Below, piece by piece: positions 41,135 through 49,325 of a stretch of DNA of 64,000 nucleotides. The translations under genes were made by a program, and so were the position numbers. The stretch covers positions 310,001 to 374,000 of the forward strand of contig JAGYJX010000006.1 of assembly GCA_018401495.1 (NCBI GenBank), in the 5' to 3' direction. Source of the stretch: Rhodospirillaceae bacterium. Lineage in GTDB: Bacteria; Pseudomonadota; Alphaproteobacteria; Thalassobaculales; Thalassobaculaceae. The notes under the pieces were generated by a model, which worked only from the letters and a program-made list of their open reading frames with translations, searched no databases and was not told the origin of the DNA. Numbering within the stretch: the first letter of the stretch is position 1; every line of letters begins with the position of its first letter.

Positions 41135-41539
41135 GGGTAGCGCCGCTATACTCCAGTCGCGGCCCAGCCGGGTATGGGTGCGATACGCTTACTGAACGAA
41201 GCGTAGGTACGCGGACAGCGTGCGGCGATGGAGTACCGGTTTAAAAAGTATCTCTCAAAATGATGGCGCCCGAGTGCAGAAGCCCGCGACCCCGTTCATG
41301 AGCTTCGGCGACCGGATCCGCATCGAGGTGCTGGACAAGGCGGGCGCGAGCGTCTTCGGGGCGATCGAGCAGGTGGTGGACCGGGGATGGCGGCCGGCCT
41401 CCAGCGGCCGCCTCATCCGGATCCGCCTCCAGCGGCCGACCGCGGAGAATCCGTGTGAAGGATCGACATCATCCGCTATTCTCGTGTCGCGGTGCGCGGC
41501 CTCGCTCGCACTCCGCCGCGTGCAGCACGAGGTATCAGG
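41135..41539. other. Gap between carbamoyltransferase and zinc-ribbon protein genes
   Basis: About 405 bases. It contains an AT-richer patch (41240-41265), the fahA 3'-end relic (separate entry), and then a short GC-rich stretch in which GCCTCCAGCGGCCG occurs twice (41397-41410 and 41427-41440). No complete gene is recognised. Confidence 0.6.
41280..41391 (+). pseudogene. Relic copy of the fahA 3' end
   Basis: Bases 41280-41377 repeat 38359-38456 with only two mismatches, then diverge across the stop-codon region. The encoded peptide KPATPFMSFGDRIRIEVLD and onward to VFGAIEQVVDRG matches the FAH C-terminus, but the TGA is changed (CGG GGA TGG), so the frame reads on into unrelated sequence. 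No upstream part of fahA is present. It is therefore a duplicated 3' fragment in direct orientation, not an active gene. Confidence 0.9.
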
Positions 41540-42526
41540 ATGCAGGCCCCGGGTGCTGCGCTCTCCGAGATCATGACGGGCTACCCCCGGTGTCCGGTGT
41601 GCGATTTCGGGGATCGCTCCCCGTGCGATCTCGAGGCGATGATCCCGAGCCCCTACACCAAGGCGGTCGCCGATCTGGTCGGCATGGAGGCCGAGGCGCT
41701 GCTCGCCGAAGCGCCGCTGTACGCCTGCGGGCGGTGCCGGTCGACGTGGCACGATCCCTGGCTGACCAAAGAGTGCTCGGCGTGGCTGTACGGCCAGGCG
41801 AGGGCGCTGCACCGATACGGTTGGACGTCCCTCCAATGGTGGGTCGAGAATCGGCCGACATCGTTCCTGGAGACTCGCCGCCAGATCTGGAAGCTGCTGC
41901 GGCAGAAGGCCCCCGGGCCGCTTCGCTACGCCGAGTTCAACTGCCCATTCAACGGCCTCGTGTTCCAGGAAGTGACGGAGAGCCACGGCGACGATGCCCG
42001 CCGGCTCGTGGTGAACCGGGCGCGGGCGCTGCAGGGTCAACCGCCGCCCGCCGAGGCGGCGGCCGGGGACCGGGAGGGGTTCCTGGTCGACCGCACGCTG
42101 CTGATGGCGACGTCGCCGATGTGCTGGGGGGAGGCCTGCCTGTCGCACGGCGTGTCGTGCCGCGACCTCGCCACCGGCCTGCTGTTCGAGCGCGTTGTGC
42201 CGCTCGAGGAAGCTGCGGCGGCGGGAGAGCGCTTCGACCTGATCGGCTCGTTCCTGACCATCGATCACGTCCTGGAGCCGAACCGCACCCTGTTCAGCCT
42301 CCTGACGATCGGCCGGCGCGTCCTGCTCGAGCTCCATCTGCCGGGCTGGACCGACCTTCAGCATCTCTACAACATCCATCCCTTCTTCATCGAGCTGGTG
42401 CGGCGCAACGGGGTTCAGGTCCGGAACATCACCAGGCAGGCCTACGCCCACGACGTGAAGGAGCCGCCGACCGGAACCTTCGTCTTCGTGCTGTCGCGCC
42501 ACGACGACCTCGCCTGGCTGGACTAG
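41540..42526 (+). CDS. Zinc-ribbon protein with degenerate methyltransferase-like fold
   Basis: 328 residues, no named family recognised. An N-terminal zinc-ribbon is suggested by YPRCPVCDFG and LYACGRCRSTWHDPW. The second half has a pattern like the end of a SAM methyltransferase (RFDLIGSFLTIDHVLEPNRT, then RRVLLELHLPGW), but the place of the glycine-rich SAM loop reads YAEFNCPFNGLVF, without GxGxG. It could be a non-catalytic or altered-cofactor relative of zinc-binding sugar methyltransferases. A GAGGTATCAGG site precedes ATG 41540. It sits between two relics of neighbouring genes, so probably arrived as part of a rearranged block. Confidence 0.6.
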   Translation: MQAPGAALSEIMTGYPRCPVCDFGDRSPCDLEAMIPSPYTKAVADLVGMEAEALLAEAPLYACGRCRSTWHDPWLTKECSAWLYGQARALHRYGWTSLQWWVENRPTSFLETRRQIWKLLRQKAPGPLRYAEFNCPFNGLVFQEVTESHGDDARRLVVNRARALQGQPPPAEAAAGDREGFLVDRTLLMATSPMCWGEACLSHGVSCRDLATGLLFERVVPLEEAAAAGERFDLIGSFLTIDHVLEPNRTLFSLLTIGRRVLLELHLPGWTDLQHLYNIHPFFIELVRRNGVQVRNITRQAYAHDVKEPPTGTFVFVLSRHDDLAWLD

Positions 42527-42559
42527 AGCGGCACCCGCACCACGGCGGTCTTCGTGACC

Positions 42560-42605
42560 GGGACCCCCGGCGACGCGCTGCGGTTCCTCGCCGCGACCGA
42601 GGTCG
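42560..42605 (+). pseudogene. Relic of a carbamoyltransferase 3' end
   Basis: Forty of 46 bases match 41042-41087 of the carbamoyltransferase gene, and the encoded TPGDALRFLAATEV parallels TPADALRFLATTEV. Similarity fades on both sides. The fragment is in frame with, and upstream of, the phytanoyl-CoA dioxygenase gene, but is probably not translated, since that gene has its own ribosome site and ATG further downstream. It is older than the fahA relic, judging by divergence. Confidence 0.65.
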
Positions 42606-42679
42606 CGCGGTCTCCGCGGCGGATGACGGCGCCAGGTAGGCAGTCTACGATCGCCGCGAAACCGGCGACGGAGACCGCC

Positions 42680-43495
42680 ATGATGGCGCAAGACACACAG
42701 AATCTGGATGCCGCCACGCTTGAGGCGTTCCGGCGCGATGGGGCGGTGGCGCTGCGTGGGGTGTTCGGCCCGGAGTGGATCGCCGCGCTGCGCGACGGCG
42801 TGGCCCGCAACCTGGCCGAGCCTGGGATGTACGCCAAGGGCTACACGGCCGAGGGCAAGCCCGGCCTGTTCTTCGGCGACTACTGCAACTGGCGGCGGAT
42901 CGCGGAGTACGAGGACTTCCTGAAGAACTCGCCGGCTCCCGACCTGGCGGCGGAACTGATGGGCTCGCGCACGGTGGTGCTGTTCCACGAGCACGTGCTG
43001 GTCAAGGAACCGTCGACCGAGGAGCGCACACCCTGGCACCACGACCTGCCCTACTATTGCGTCGAGGGCACCCAGACCGTGTCGCTGTGGATACCGCTCG
43101 ATCCGGTGCCGCGCTCGACCTGCGTGGAATTCGTCGCCGGCTCGCACGCCTGGGGCAAGCGGTTCATGCCGACCAAGTTCAAGGGGCAGGCCTACGACCG
43201 CGCCGAGACCGACCTTGAGACGTTGCCCGACATCGACGCCCACCGCGCCGACTACGAGATCCTTGGCTGGGACCTGGAGCCGGGTGACGCGATCGCCTTC
43301 TCGTTCCTGACCGTGCACGGCGCCCCCGGCAACAGCCACGGCGCCAACCGGCGCCGGGCTTTCGCGGCCCGATACTGCGGCGATGACGTTATGTTCGTCC
43401 GCCGCCAGGGCGAGGTGTCGCCGCCGTTCCCCGACGTTACGCTGGCGCACGGCGCGCCGTTGCGAGGCGAGGACTTTCCGGTGGTGCGAGGCTGA
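42680..43495 (+). CDS. Phytanoyl-CoA dioxygenase family protein
   Basis: 271 residues. Fe(II)/2-oxoglutarate oxygenase pattern: the facial triad His and Asp in TPWHHDLPYY, the distal His in SFLTVHGAPGNSHG, and the 2-oxoglutarate Arg in NRRRAFAARYCGDD. Further family segments are VALRGVFGPEWIAALRDGV and LFHEHVLVKEP. The substrate is unknown. ATG 42680 follows a GGAG site by 6 bases. Its position directly before maiA makes it part of the accessory block within the homogentisate genes, though it could act on an aromatic or lipid intermediate. Confidence 0.88.
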   Translation: MMAQDTQNLDAATLEAFRRDGAVALRGVFGPEWIAALRDGVARNLAEPGMYAKGYTAEGKPGLFFGDYCNWRRIAEYEDFLKNSPAPDLAAELMGSRTVVLFHEHVLVKEPSTEERTPWHHDLPYYCVEGTQTVSLWIPLDPVPRSTCVEFVAGSHAWGKRFMPTKFKGQAYDRAETDLETLPDIDAHRADYEILGWDLEPGDAIAFSFLTVHGAPGNSHGANRRRAFAARYCGDDVMFVRRQGEVSPPFPDVTLAHGAPLRGEDFPVVRG

Positions 43496-43598
43496 CCGCG
43501 CGGCCGCGCTTGCGCTGGGGAGGCGGAGTCGCGGTAGGCTCGGCCGAAAGGTGGGGATGACCGTCGACAACCCACCGCGACCGCCCCGAGGAAACCCC

Positions 43599-44246
43599 AT
43601 GTCCCGCATCCTGCACGGCTACTTCCGTTCGTCGGCCGCCTACCGCGTCCGCATCGCCCTGAACCTGAAGCGCCTCGACTGCGAGCCGGTCTCCGTGCAC
43701 CTGCGCAAGGGCGAGCAGCGCGGCGAGGCGTTCCTCGCCCTCAACCCGCAGGGCATGGTGCCGGCGCTGGTCGACGACGGCGCGGTTCTGACCCAGTCGC
43801 CGGCCATCCTCGAGTACCTGGACGAGGCCTATCCCGACACCCCGCGCCTGCTGCCCGGCGCGCCCGCCGACCGGGCGCGGGTGAGGGCGCTGGCCGCCGC
43901 CGTCGCCTGCGACATCCACCCGCTGAACAATCTGCGGGTGCTGCAGTACATCCAGGGGCCGCTCGGCTGTTCCAAGGACGCGATGATCGCCTGGTACAAC
44001 CACTGGATCGCCGAGGGCTTCGGCGCCCTCGAGCGCATGCTGGCCGGCGATCCGCGCACCGGGCGGTTCTGCCACGGCGACAGCCCCGGGCTGGCCGATG
44101 TCTGCCTGGTCCCGCAGGTGTTCAACAGCGCCCGCCACGACCTCGACCTCGAGCCGTACCCGACGATCCGCCGGATCGCCGAGGCCTGCGACACGATCGA
44201 GGCGTTCCGGGCCGCCCATCCCTCGCGCCAGTCCGACGCCGAATGA
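43599..44246 (+). CDS. maiA: Maleylacetoacetate isomerase (zeta-class GST)
   Basis: 215 residues. The zeta GST active-site motif YFRSSAAYRVRIALNLK (Ser-Ser near residue 10) is followed by VSVHLRKGEQRGEAFLALNP, MVPALVDDGAVLTQSPAILE and the C-terminal helical domain with CDIHPLNNLRVLQYI. It isomerises maleylacetoacetate to fumarylacetoacetate, the step between HmgA and FahA. GAGGAA precedes ATG 43599. The stop overlaps the MFS transporter start (ATGA), suggesting the transporter carries a related substrate. Confidence 0.94.
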   Translation: MSRILHGYFRSSAAYRVRIALNLKRLDCEPVSVHLRKGEQRGEAFLALNPQGMVPALVDDGAVLTQSPAILEYLDEAYPDTPRLLPGAPADRARVRALAAAVACDIHPLNNLRVLQYIQGPLGCSKDAMIAWYNHWIAEGFGALERMLAGDPRTGRFCHGDSPGLADVCLVPQVFNSARHDLDLEPYPTIRRIAEACDTIEAFRAAHPSRQSDAE

Positions 44247-45509
44247 CCGACGCGGTATCGGAGGCCGAGCGCGCCGACCGGCTGCGGTCGCTGCGGCGGA
44301 TGCTGGTCGTGCTCGGCTGCTTCTTCGTGTTCGTCCAGGTCAACCGGTCGTCGGGCGGCGTCCTGGCGAGCTATCTCGGCGCCGAGCGCGGGCTGTCGCC
44401 GACCGACATCGGCACGGTCATGGGCGCGATGTTCTTCGCGGCGGCGGCCGTGCAGCTGCCGACCGGGATCCTCTTCGACCGCGTCGGCGCGACCCGGACG
44501 CTGCTGCTGATGGGCACGATCTCGATCGTCGGGATCGTCATCTTCGCGCTGGCGGAGTCGACGTGGTGGCTGGTTGCGGGCCGGGTGGCCATCGGCGCCG
44601 GGCACGGCGGGGTGATCACCGCGGTCTACCTGATCGCCATGGGCTGGGCCCCGCCGGACCGGGTCGGCCAGGCGACCGGCACGCTGGTCGGGGTCGCGGG
44701 TGGGATCGGGGGTGCTGGCCACGACGCCGCTGGTGCTGTCGCTCGAGCGGTTCGGCATCGAGGGCACCTTTCTGGCGCTGGCCGGGATGACGGCGCTCCT
44801 GATGGTGGTCATCGCGCTCACGGTCCGCGACCGGCCGGCCGAGGCCGCGACCGCCGAGCCGCGTCCGCGCGAGACCCTCCTGCAGTCGGTTCGCGGCCTG
44901 GTGGAGGTGATGCGGATGCCCGAGCTGCGGCGGATCTTCGTGATGGGGATCTGCTTCACGGCGCCGTTCATGACCGTGGGCGGGTTGTGGGCCGGCCCGT
45001 ACTTCGCCGAGGTCCAGCGGCTGACGCCGGCCGAGGCGTCGATCGCGCTGCTGCTGCTGGTGGTCGCCCTGCACGTCGGGACCTACGCCTACGGCGTGCT
45101 CGACCGTCTGACGACGTCGCGGCGCCGGCTGATCCTGCTCGGGGTCGCGATCGAGATCTCCTGCCTCGGGGTGCTGGCGGCGTGGCCGACGGCGCCGCTG
45201 GTGGTCGCCACCGTCCTGCTGTTCCTGTTCAGCTGCGCCGCCCCGCTGTTCGTGGTTCTGGCGGCCCACGCCCGCCGCTTCGTGCCGCAGCAGCGCGCCG
45301 GGCGGGCGATCGCCTGCATCAACCTCATGGGGCTGACCGGGGTGTTCCTGATGCAGGCCGGCACCGGGGCGGTGATCGACATGGTTCACGCCGCCGGTGG
45401 CGCTCCGGAGACCGGGTTTCGCCTGGTGTTCGCCACCGTGATCGTGGCGCTGGCGGTCACCGCGTCGATCTACGCCCGCCAGCCGGACGGGCCGGAGGAA
45501 CGCGCCTGA
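44243..45509 (+). CDS. MFS transporter (frameshifted)
   Basis: About 422 residues with one apparent frameshift near 44705-44715, in a five-G run (ATCGGGGGTG). Twelve membrane helices are expected; visible signatures include the loop GILFDRVGATRTLLLMG between helices 2 and 3 and WLVAGRVAIGAGHGGVITAV. Helices of the second half lie after the shift (VLATTPLVLSLERFG on). Coupled to maiA by ATGA overlap, so uptake of tyrosine, homogentisate or a similar aromatic acid is plausible but not shown. It ends 19 bases from the convergent DsbA-like gene. Confidence 0.88.
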
Positions 45510-45527
45510 CCAAGGGTCGCCTGGCGC

Positions 45528-46275
45528 TCAGCCGCCGCCGTCTCGCGCCTTCTGCACCAAACCGGCCAGATGCTCGCGCGGGGCCGCACCCGGAACCAGC
45601 GCGTTGCCGATCGCGAAGGCCGGCGTGCCCTCGATCCCGAGGGCTTGGGCGAGGCGGTAGTTGGCCTCGATGACGGCGGTGATCTCGGGGGCCGCCATGT
45701 CCTTGCGGAGCCGGTCGAGGTCCAGCCCGGTCTCGGCCGCGACCTGCCAGATCGCTCCCTCGTTGAGACGCCCGCGCAGGCCCATCAACGCCATGTGGAA
45801 GGGCTCGTACTTGCCCTGACGACCGGCCGCCAGCGACGCCCGCGCCGCCAGCGCGGATTCCGGCCCCAGTATCGGGAATTCCTTCAGCACCAGCCGGATC
45901 CGGCCGTCGTCGCGGACCAGCTCCATCAGCGGGCCGGTCATCGTCTTGCAGTATCCGCACTGGTAGTCGAAGAACTCGACGATGGTGACGTCGCCGTCGG
46001 GGTTGCCGAGGACGGGATCGGCGGCGCTGCGCTCGAGGGCCTGGCGATGCTCCACCAGGGCGGCCGCGGCGGCGGCATCCTTGCCGGCCTTCTGCCGCGC
46101 TTCCATGCCGGCAACCGACTCCAGGATGATCTCCGGGTGGCGCAGGATGTAGTCGCGGACCAGCGCCTCGAGCGCGGATTTCTGCTCCGCCGTGAACGGT
46201 TCGGCGGCGGCGGGAGCGGCCAGGGCGCACGCCAGCGAGGGCGGCGGCGGACAGGCGTCGTATGGACGGCGGCAT
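45528..46275 (-). CDS. DsbA-family periplasmic disulfide protein (frameshifted)
   Basis: About 249 residues with one apparent frameshift inside the signal peptide (near 46225-46240). The start MPPSIRRLSAAALA joins CALAAPAAAEPF after the shift, making a normal signal sequence. A helical spacer with LVRDYILRHPEIILESV precedes the thioredoxin-like domain with VEFFDYQCGYCKTMTGPL (CxxC active site) and the cis-Pro GIEGTPAFAIG. The family oxidises or isomerises disulfides in periplasmic proteins. It follows the M48 protease gene by 24 bases and is probably cotranscribed with it. Confidence 0.9.
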
Positions 46276-46299
46276 CGGTGTCTCCGGCTGTGGACGGGC

Positions 46300-47670
46300 T
46301 CAGCCGTCGCGTTTCTTCTCGAACTCGCGCCGCGCCAGTTCCTCGATATCGAGGGCGCGCAGTGCCGCGGGTGATCCCTGGGGCAGTTGCGCCTGGGCGC
46401 GTTTGGCCTGGCCCTCCGCGTCGCGCCAGCGCCGCCCGCGGATCGCTTCCTCGGCGAGCGCCAGCGCGCTGTCGCCGAAGCGTCCCACCCGGCCGTAGGC
46501 GATCGCGAGTTCGCGCCAGGCCGACGACCAGTCGTCCTCGGTCTTGATGGCCGACTCCATGTGGCGGAGTGCCTTCTGGTCCGACGCCGGGTCGTTGAGC
46601 GCCAGAAGATTTCGGGCCAGCAGCACCTCGATCTGGCCTTGGTCCGGGGCAAGCCGGTGAGCCGTTTGATAGGACGGCAGCGCCTCGGCCGGTCGGCCGT
46701 TCTCGAACAGGATCTGTCCCACCAGTTCGTGGAAATAGGGATCCTCCGGATGCTCGGCCACCAGTCCTCGGGCCAGGTCGAGGGCCTTTGGAAGGTCCGG
46801 GATTTCGTAGTAGGCGATGGCCCGGGCGTAGCGGGCCGGCAAGCTGTTGTCGGTCTGGGGAAAGCGCCGGAACGTCTGCTCGGGCGACCGCAGGAAGGCG
46901 AACAGCTTCGCGACCATGCGGTCGTGCCGCGCCACCTGCTCCGGTGTCGACGGGACGTCTCGGTAGGCGGAGTTTTCGATGTGCGACTCCACCGCCGTGA
47001 TGCGGTCTTGGGTGAGCGGGTGGGTGGTGACGTAGGGATCGCGGCGGGTGGCCGACAGCAGTTCCTGCCCGGACAGCGTGCGCAGGAAGCCCGCCAGCCC
47101 CTTGGCCGATTGCCCGGTCTGCTCCAGGAACGTCAGGGCGGCCTGGTCGGCGGCCGACTCCTGGGTTCGGCTGTACTCCAGGAACGAGCGAGAAGCGACG
47201 TTGCTGCCGCCGAGCGCGATCGCCGCGCCGGCGCCGGCGTTGCCGCTCGCCACGGCGGCGACCGCACCGAGGATGGTGGCGACCAGGGCGGTCTTCGAGG
47301 CGGAACTGATGGCGTCCGATGTCCGCGCAAGATGCCCGCCCGAGATGTGGCCGGTCTCGTGGGCGATGACGCCGATCAGTTCGAGCGGGTCGCGGGTCTT
47401 GATCAGCAGGCCGGTGTGCAGGAACAGGTTCTGCCCGCCGGCCACGAACGCGTTCAGGCTGTCATCCCTGACGATGAAGATGTCGATGGCGGACGGCTCG
47501 AGGCCGGCAGCCTGGAACAGTGGCGTCGCGAAATCCCGGATGGTAGCTTCGATCTCGGCGTCGCGAATCAGGCTTCTGCCTTGGGCGAACGAGGTCGACG
47601 CGTTCACCACGGCCAGCAATGCCGCCACCGCGACACATTGGATCCAACGACTGGTTCTGCGCATGTCCAT
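46300..47670 (-). CDS. M48-family metalloprotease with TPR repeats (BepA-like)
   Basis: 456 residues. A signal peptide ends at about residue 29 (STSFA-Q). The zinc site is HETGH at residues 104-108 with the third ligand Glu in YSRTQESAADQAAL (about 171). The C-terminal third contains TPR-like repeats (YARAIAYYEIPDLPKALD, ELVGQILFENGRPAEALPSY). The BepA/YfgC family is periplasmic and assists or clears stalled outer-membrane proteins. GAGGCGGG precedes ATG 47670; an ATG at 47664 is an alternative. Its 5' end overlaps the possible start of the divergent GGT-like gene. Confidence 0.92.
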   Translation of the reverse strand: MDMRRTSRWIQCVAVAALLAVVNASTSFAQGRSLIRDAEIEATIRDFATPLFQAAGLEPSAIDIFIVRDDSLNAFVAGGQNLFLHTGLLIKTRDPLELIGVIAHETGHISGGHLARTSDAISSASKTALVATILGAVAAVASGNAGAGAAIALGGSNVASRSFLEYSRTQESAADQAALTFLEQTGQSAKGLAGFLRTLSGQELLSATRRDPYVTTHPLTQDRITAVESHIENSAYRDVPSTPEQVARHDRMVAKLFAFLRSPEQTFRRFPQTDNSLPARYARAIAYYEIPDLPKALDLARGLVAEHPEDPYFHELVGQILFENGRPAEALPSYQTAHRLAPDQGQIEVLLARNLLALNDPASDQKALRHMESAIKTEDDWSSAWRELAIAYGRVGRFGDSALALAEEAIRGRRWRDAEGQAKRAQAQLPQGSPAALRALDIEELARREFEKKRDG

Positions 47671-49321
47671 GATTGCCCGCCTCTTCGCCGGGATACCTTA
47701 CCGCCGGCCGGCGTCCCGGAAAACCCGGGCCGGCCACCCCCGCAGCATCTCTCGGGATCGTGTCATCGGCGTGGCGGTCGCGGCCGTCACCGCGATCGGC
47801 GTCGCCGGCTGCGCTCAGGACACCATCGATGTCCCGGAAGGGTTCTTCGGCGCCATGGCGGTGGAAGAGCCTCGGGCGGCGCTGCTGGCGCGTGACGTCC
47901 TCGTCAACGGCGGTTCGGCGGCGGACGCCGCGGTGGTCACCTACTTCGCGCTGGCGGCGACGTTGCCGTCGTCCGGCGGCCTCGGCGCGACAGGATCCTG
48001 CCTGGTGTTCGACCCGGTGCAGGGCCCGCGCTACGAGCGCCTGACGTTTTATCCGGAGCCGGCGTCGGCCCGCAGCCCGACCGTGTCGCTGCCGACCGGG
48101 CCGCGGGCGATGTTCGCGCTGAACGCCCGCTACGGCCGGACCAAGTTCGAGGAACTGGTGATCTCGGCCGAGCGTCTGGCGCGCTTCGGTGAGCCGGTCA
48201 GCCGAGCGCTGGCGGTGGATCTGGCCGAAAGCGGCGGCCCGCTGCGCGCCGACCCGGCGTCTGCCCGGGTGTTCCTGCCCGCCGGCCGCCCGCTCGCCCA
48301 GCAGGACGTCCTGGTGCAGCTCGACCTGTCGGCGACGCTGGCCCGGCTGCGCGGGGAGGGCGTGGGCGCTCTGCACGCCGGGCCGATGGCGCGGGAGTTC
48401 GTCGAGGCTGCGGCGCGCGCCGGCGTCGTGGTCGACCCGGTCCGGCTGCGTGACGCCCTGCCGATCTGGTCGACCGTCGACGGCCTGGAGCACGACAACC
48501 ATCTCTGGGCGGTCGCCGGGCTGGATCCCCTCGACACGGCGCTCTCCGAGGCTGCTCTCGCGTTGGCTTTGGAGGGAGCGGATTGGGGCGACGGCGATGC
48601 CGCCACCCGCCGGCATCTCCTGGCCGAGGTGATGAGCCGGTCGAGCGTGGCGGTCCTGGGCGGCGCCCGCGACCTTGGGGTGGACGCGGCCAGGGACGCC
48701 ATGGCCGGGTACGACCGGGAGCGGCGCGGCCTGCCGGCGCCGCCGGCGCGGCTGGCCGTCACCCTCGGCGAGCGCGGTGCGGGAACATCGGGTGCCACCG
48801 GCTTCTACATGGTCGATCGTTCGGGCATGGCGGTCGGTTGCGCGATCGGGCTCGGGGCGCCGTTCGGCATCGGTCGGACGCTTCCCGGCTTCGGCTTCCT
48901 GCTCGGCACGCCCGAGCCGATGCGGGGTGACGGTGCCGGGGCGGCGGCGCTTATCGTCGGCAACACCAAGGCCTCCCAACTTCATCTGGCGATGGCGTCC
49001 TCCGGTGGCCGCCCCGCCCTGTCGGCGCTGATCGGCTCGGCGCTCGATCACTGGCAATTGCGGGAGCACATCGACCAGGTTATCGCGGCGCCGCGCACCC
49101 ACTACGCCGGCGGCAGCGACACCCTGCTGGCCGAACCGACGCTGCCGGCGGATCAGCGCGCGTCCCTCGGCTCAATCGGCTACCGTGTCGAGGACCGCGC
49201 GGAACTCGGACGCGTCAATGGCTTCCGCTGCGTCGAGGGCATACCGAGGCGGGAACTGATGTGCGAGGCGGGTGTCGACCCGCGCTCGCGTGGCCTGGGC
49301 TTCTTCGAGCGTGGTCGGTGA
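47669..49321 (+). CDS. Gamma-glutamyltransferase-like lipoprotein
   Basis: About 550 residues. A lipoprotein signal is visible: VIGVAVAAVTAIGVAGC with lipobox VAGC, preceded by a long basic stretch. The GGT N-terminal segment AMAVEEPRAALLARDVLVNG and ADAAVVTYFALAATLPSSGG is clear, and a late part aligns with the small subunit (GTSGATGFYMVDRSG). The canonical nucleophile context GHTTHF/SVVD is altered, so autoprocessing and activity are uncertain. The start is uncertain: ATG 47669 has no ribosome site and overlaps the divergent M48 gene, giving a 40-residue n-region; the true start may be downstream. Confidence 0.78.
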   Translation: MIARLFAGIPYRRPASRKTRAGHPRSISRDRVIGVAVAAVTAIGVAGCAQDTIDVPEGFFGAMAVEEPRAALLARDVLVNGGSAADAAVVTYFALAATLPSSGGLGATGSCLVFDPVQGPRYERLTFYPEPASARSPTVSLPTGPRAMFALNARYGRTKFEELVISAERLARFGEPVSRALAVDLAESGGPLRADPASARVFLPAGRPLAQQDVLVQLDLSATLARLRGEGVGALHAGPMAREFVEAAARAGVVVDPVRLRDALPIWSTVDGLEHDNHLWAVAGLDPLDTALSEAALALALEGADWGDGDAATRRHLLAEVMSRSSVAVLGGARDLGVDAARDAMAGYDRERRGLPAPPARLAVTLGERGAGTSGATGFYMVDRSGMAVGCAIGLGAPFGIGRTLPGFGFLLGTPEPMRGDGAGAAALIVGNTKASQLHLAMASSGGRPALSALIGSALDHWQLREHIDQVIAAPRTHYAGGSDTLLAEPTLPADQRASLGSIGYRVEDRAELGRVNGFRCVEGIPRRELMCEAGVDPRSRGLGFFERGR

Positions 49322-49325
49322 TCCC

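Noticed and set aside
42554..42679. N-terminal extension of the phytanoyl-CoA dioxygenase
   Set aside because: The frame is open but contains the carbamoyltransferase relic, and a GGAG ribosome site followed by ATG at 42680 gives a normal family start.
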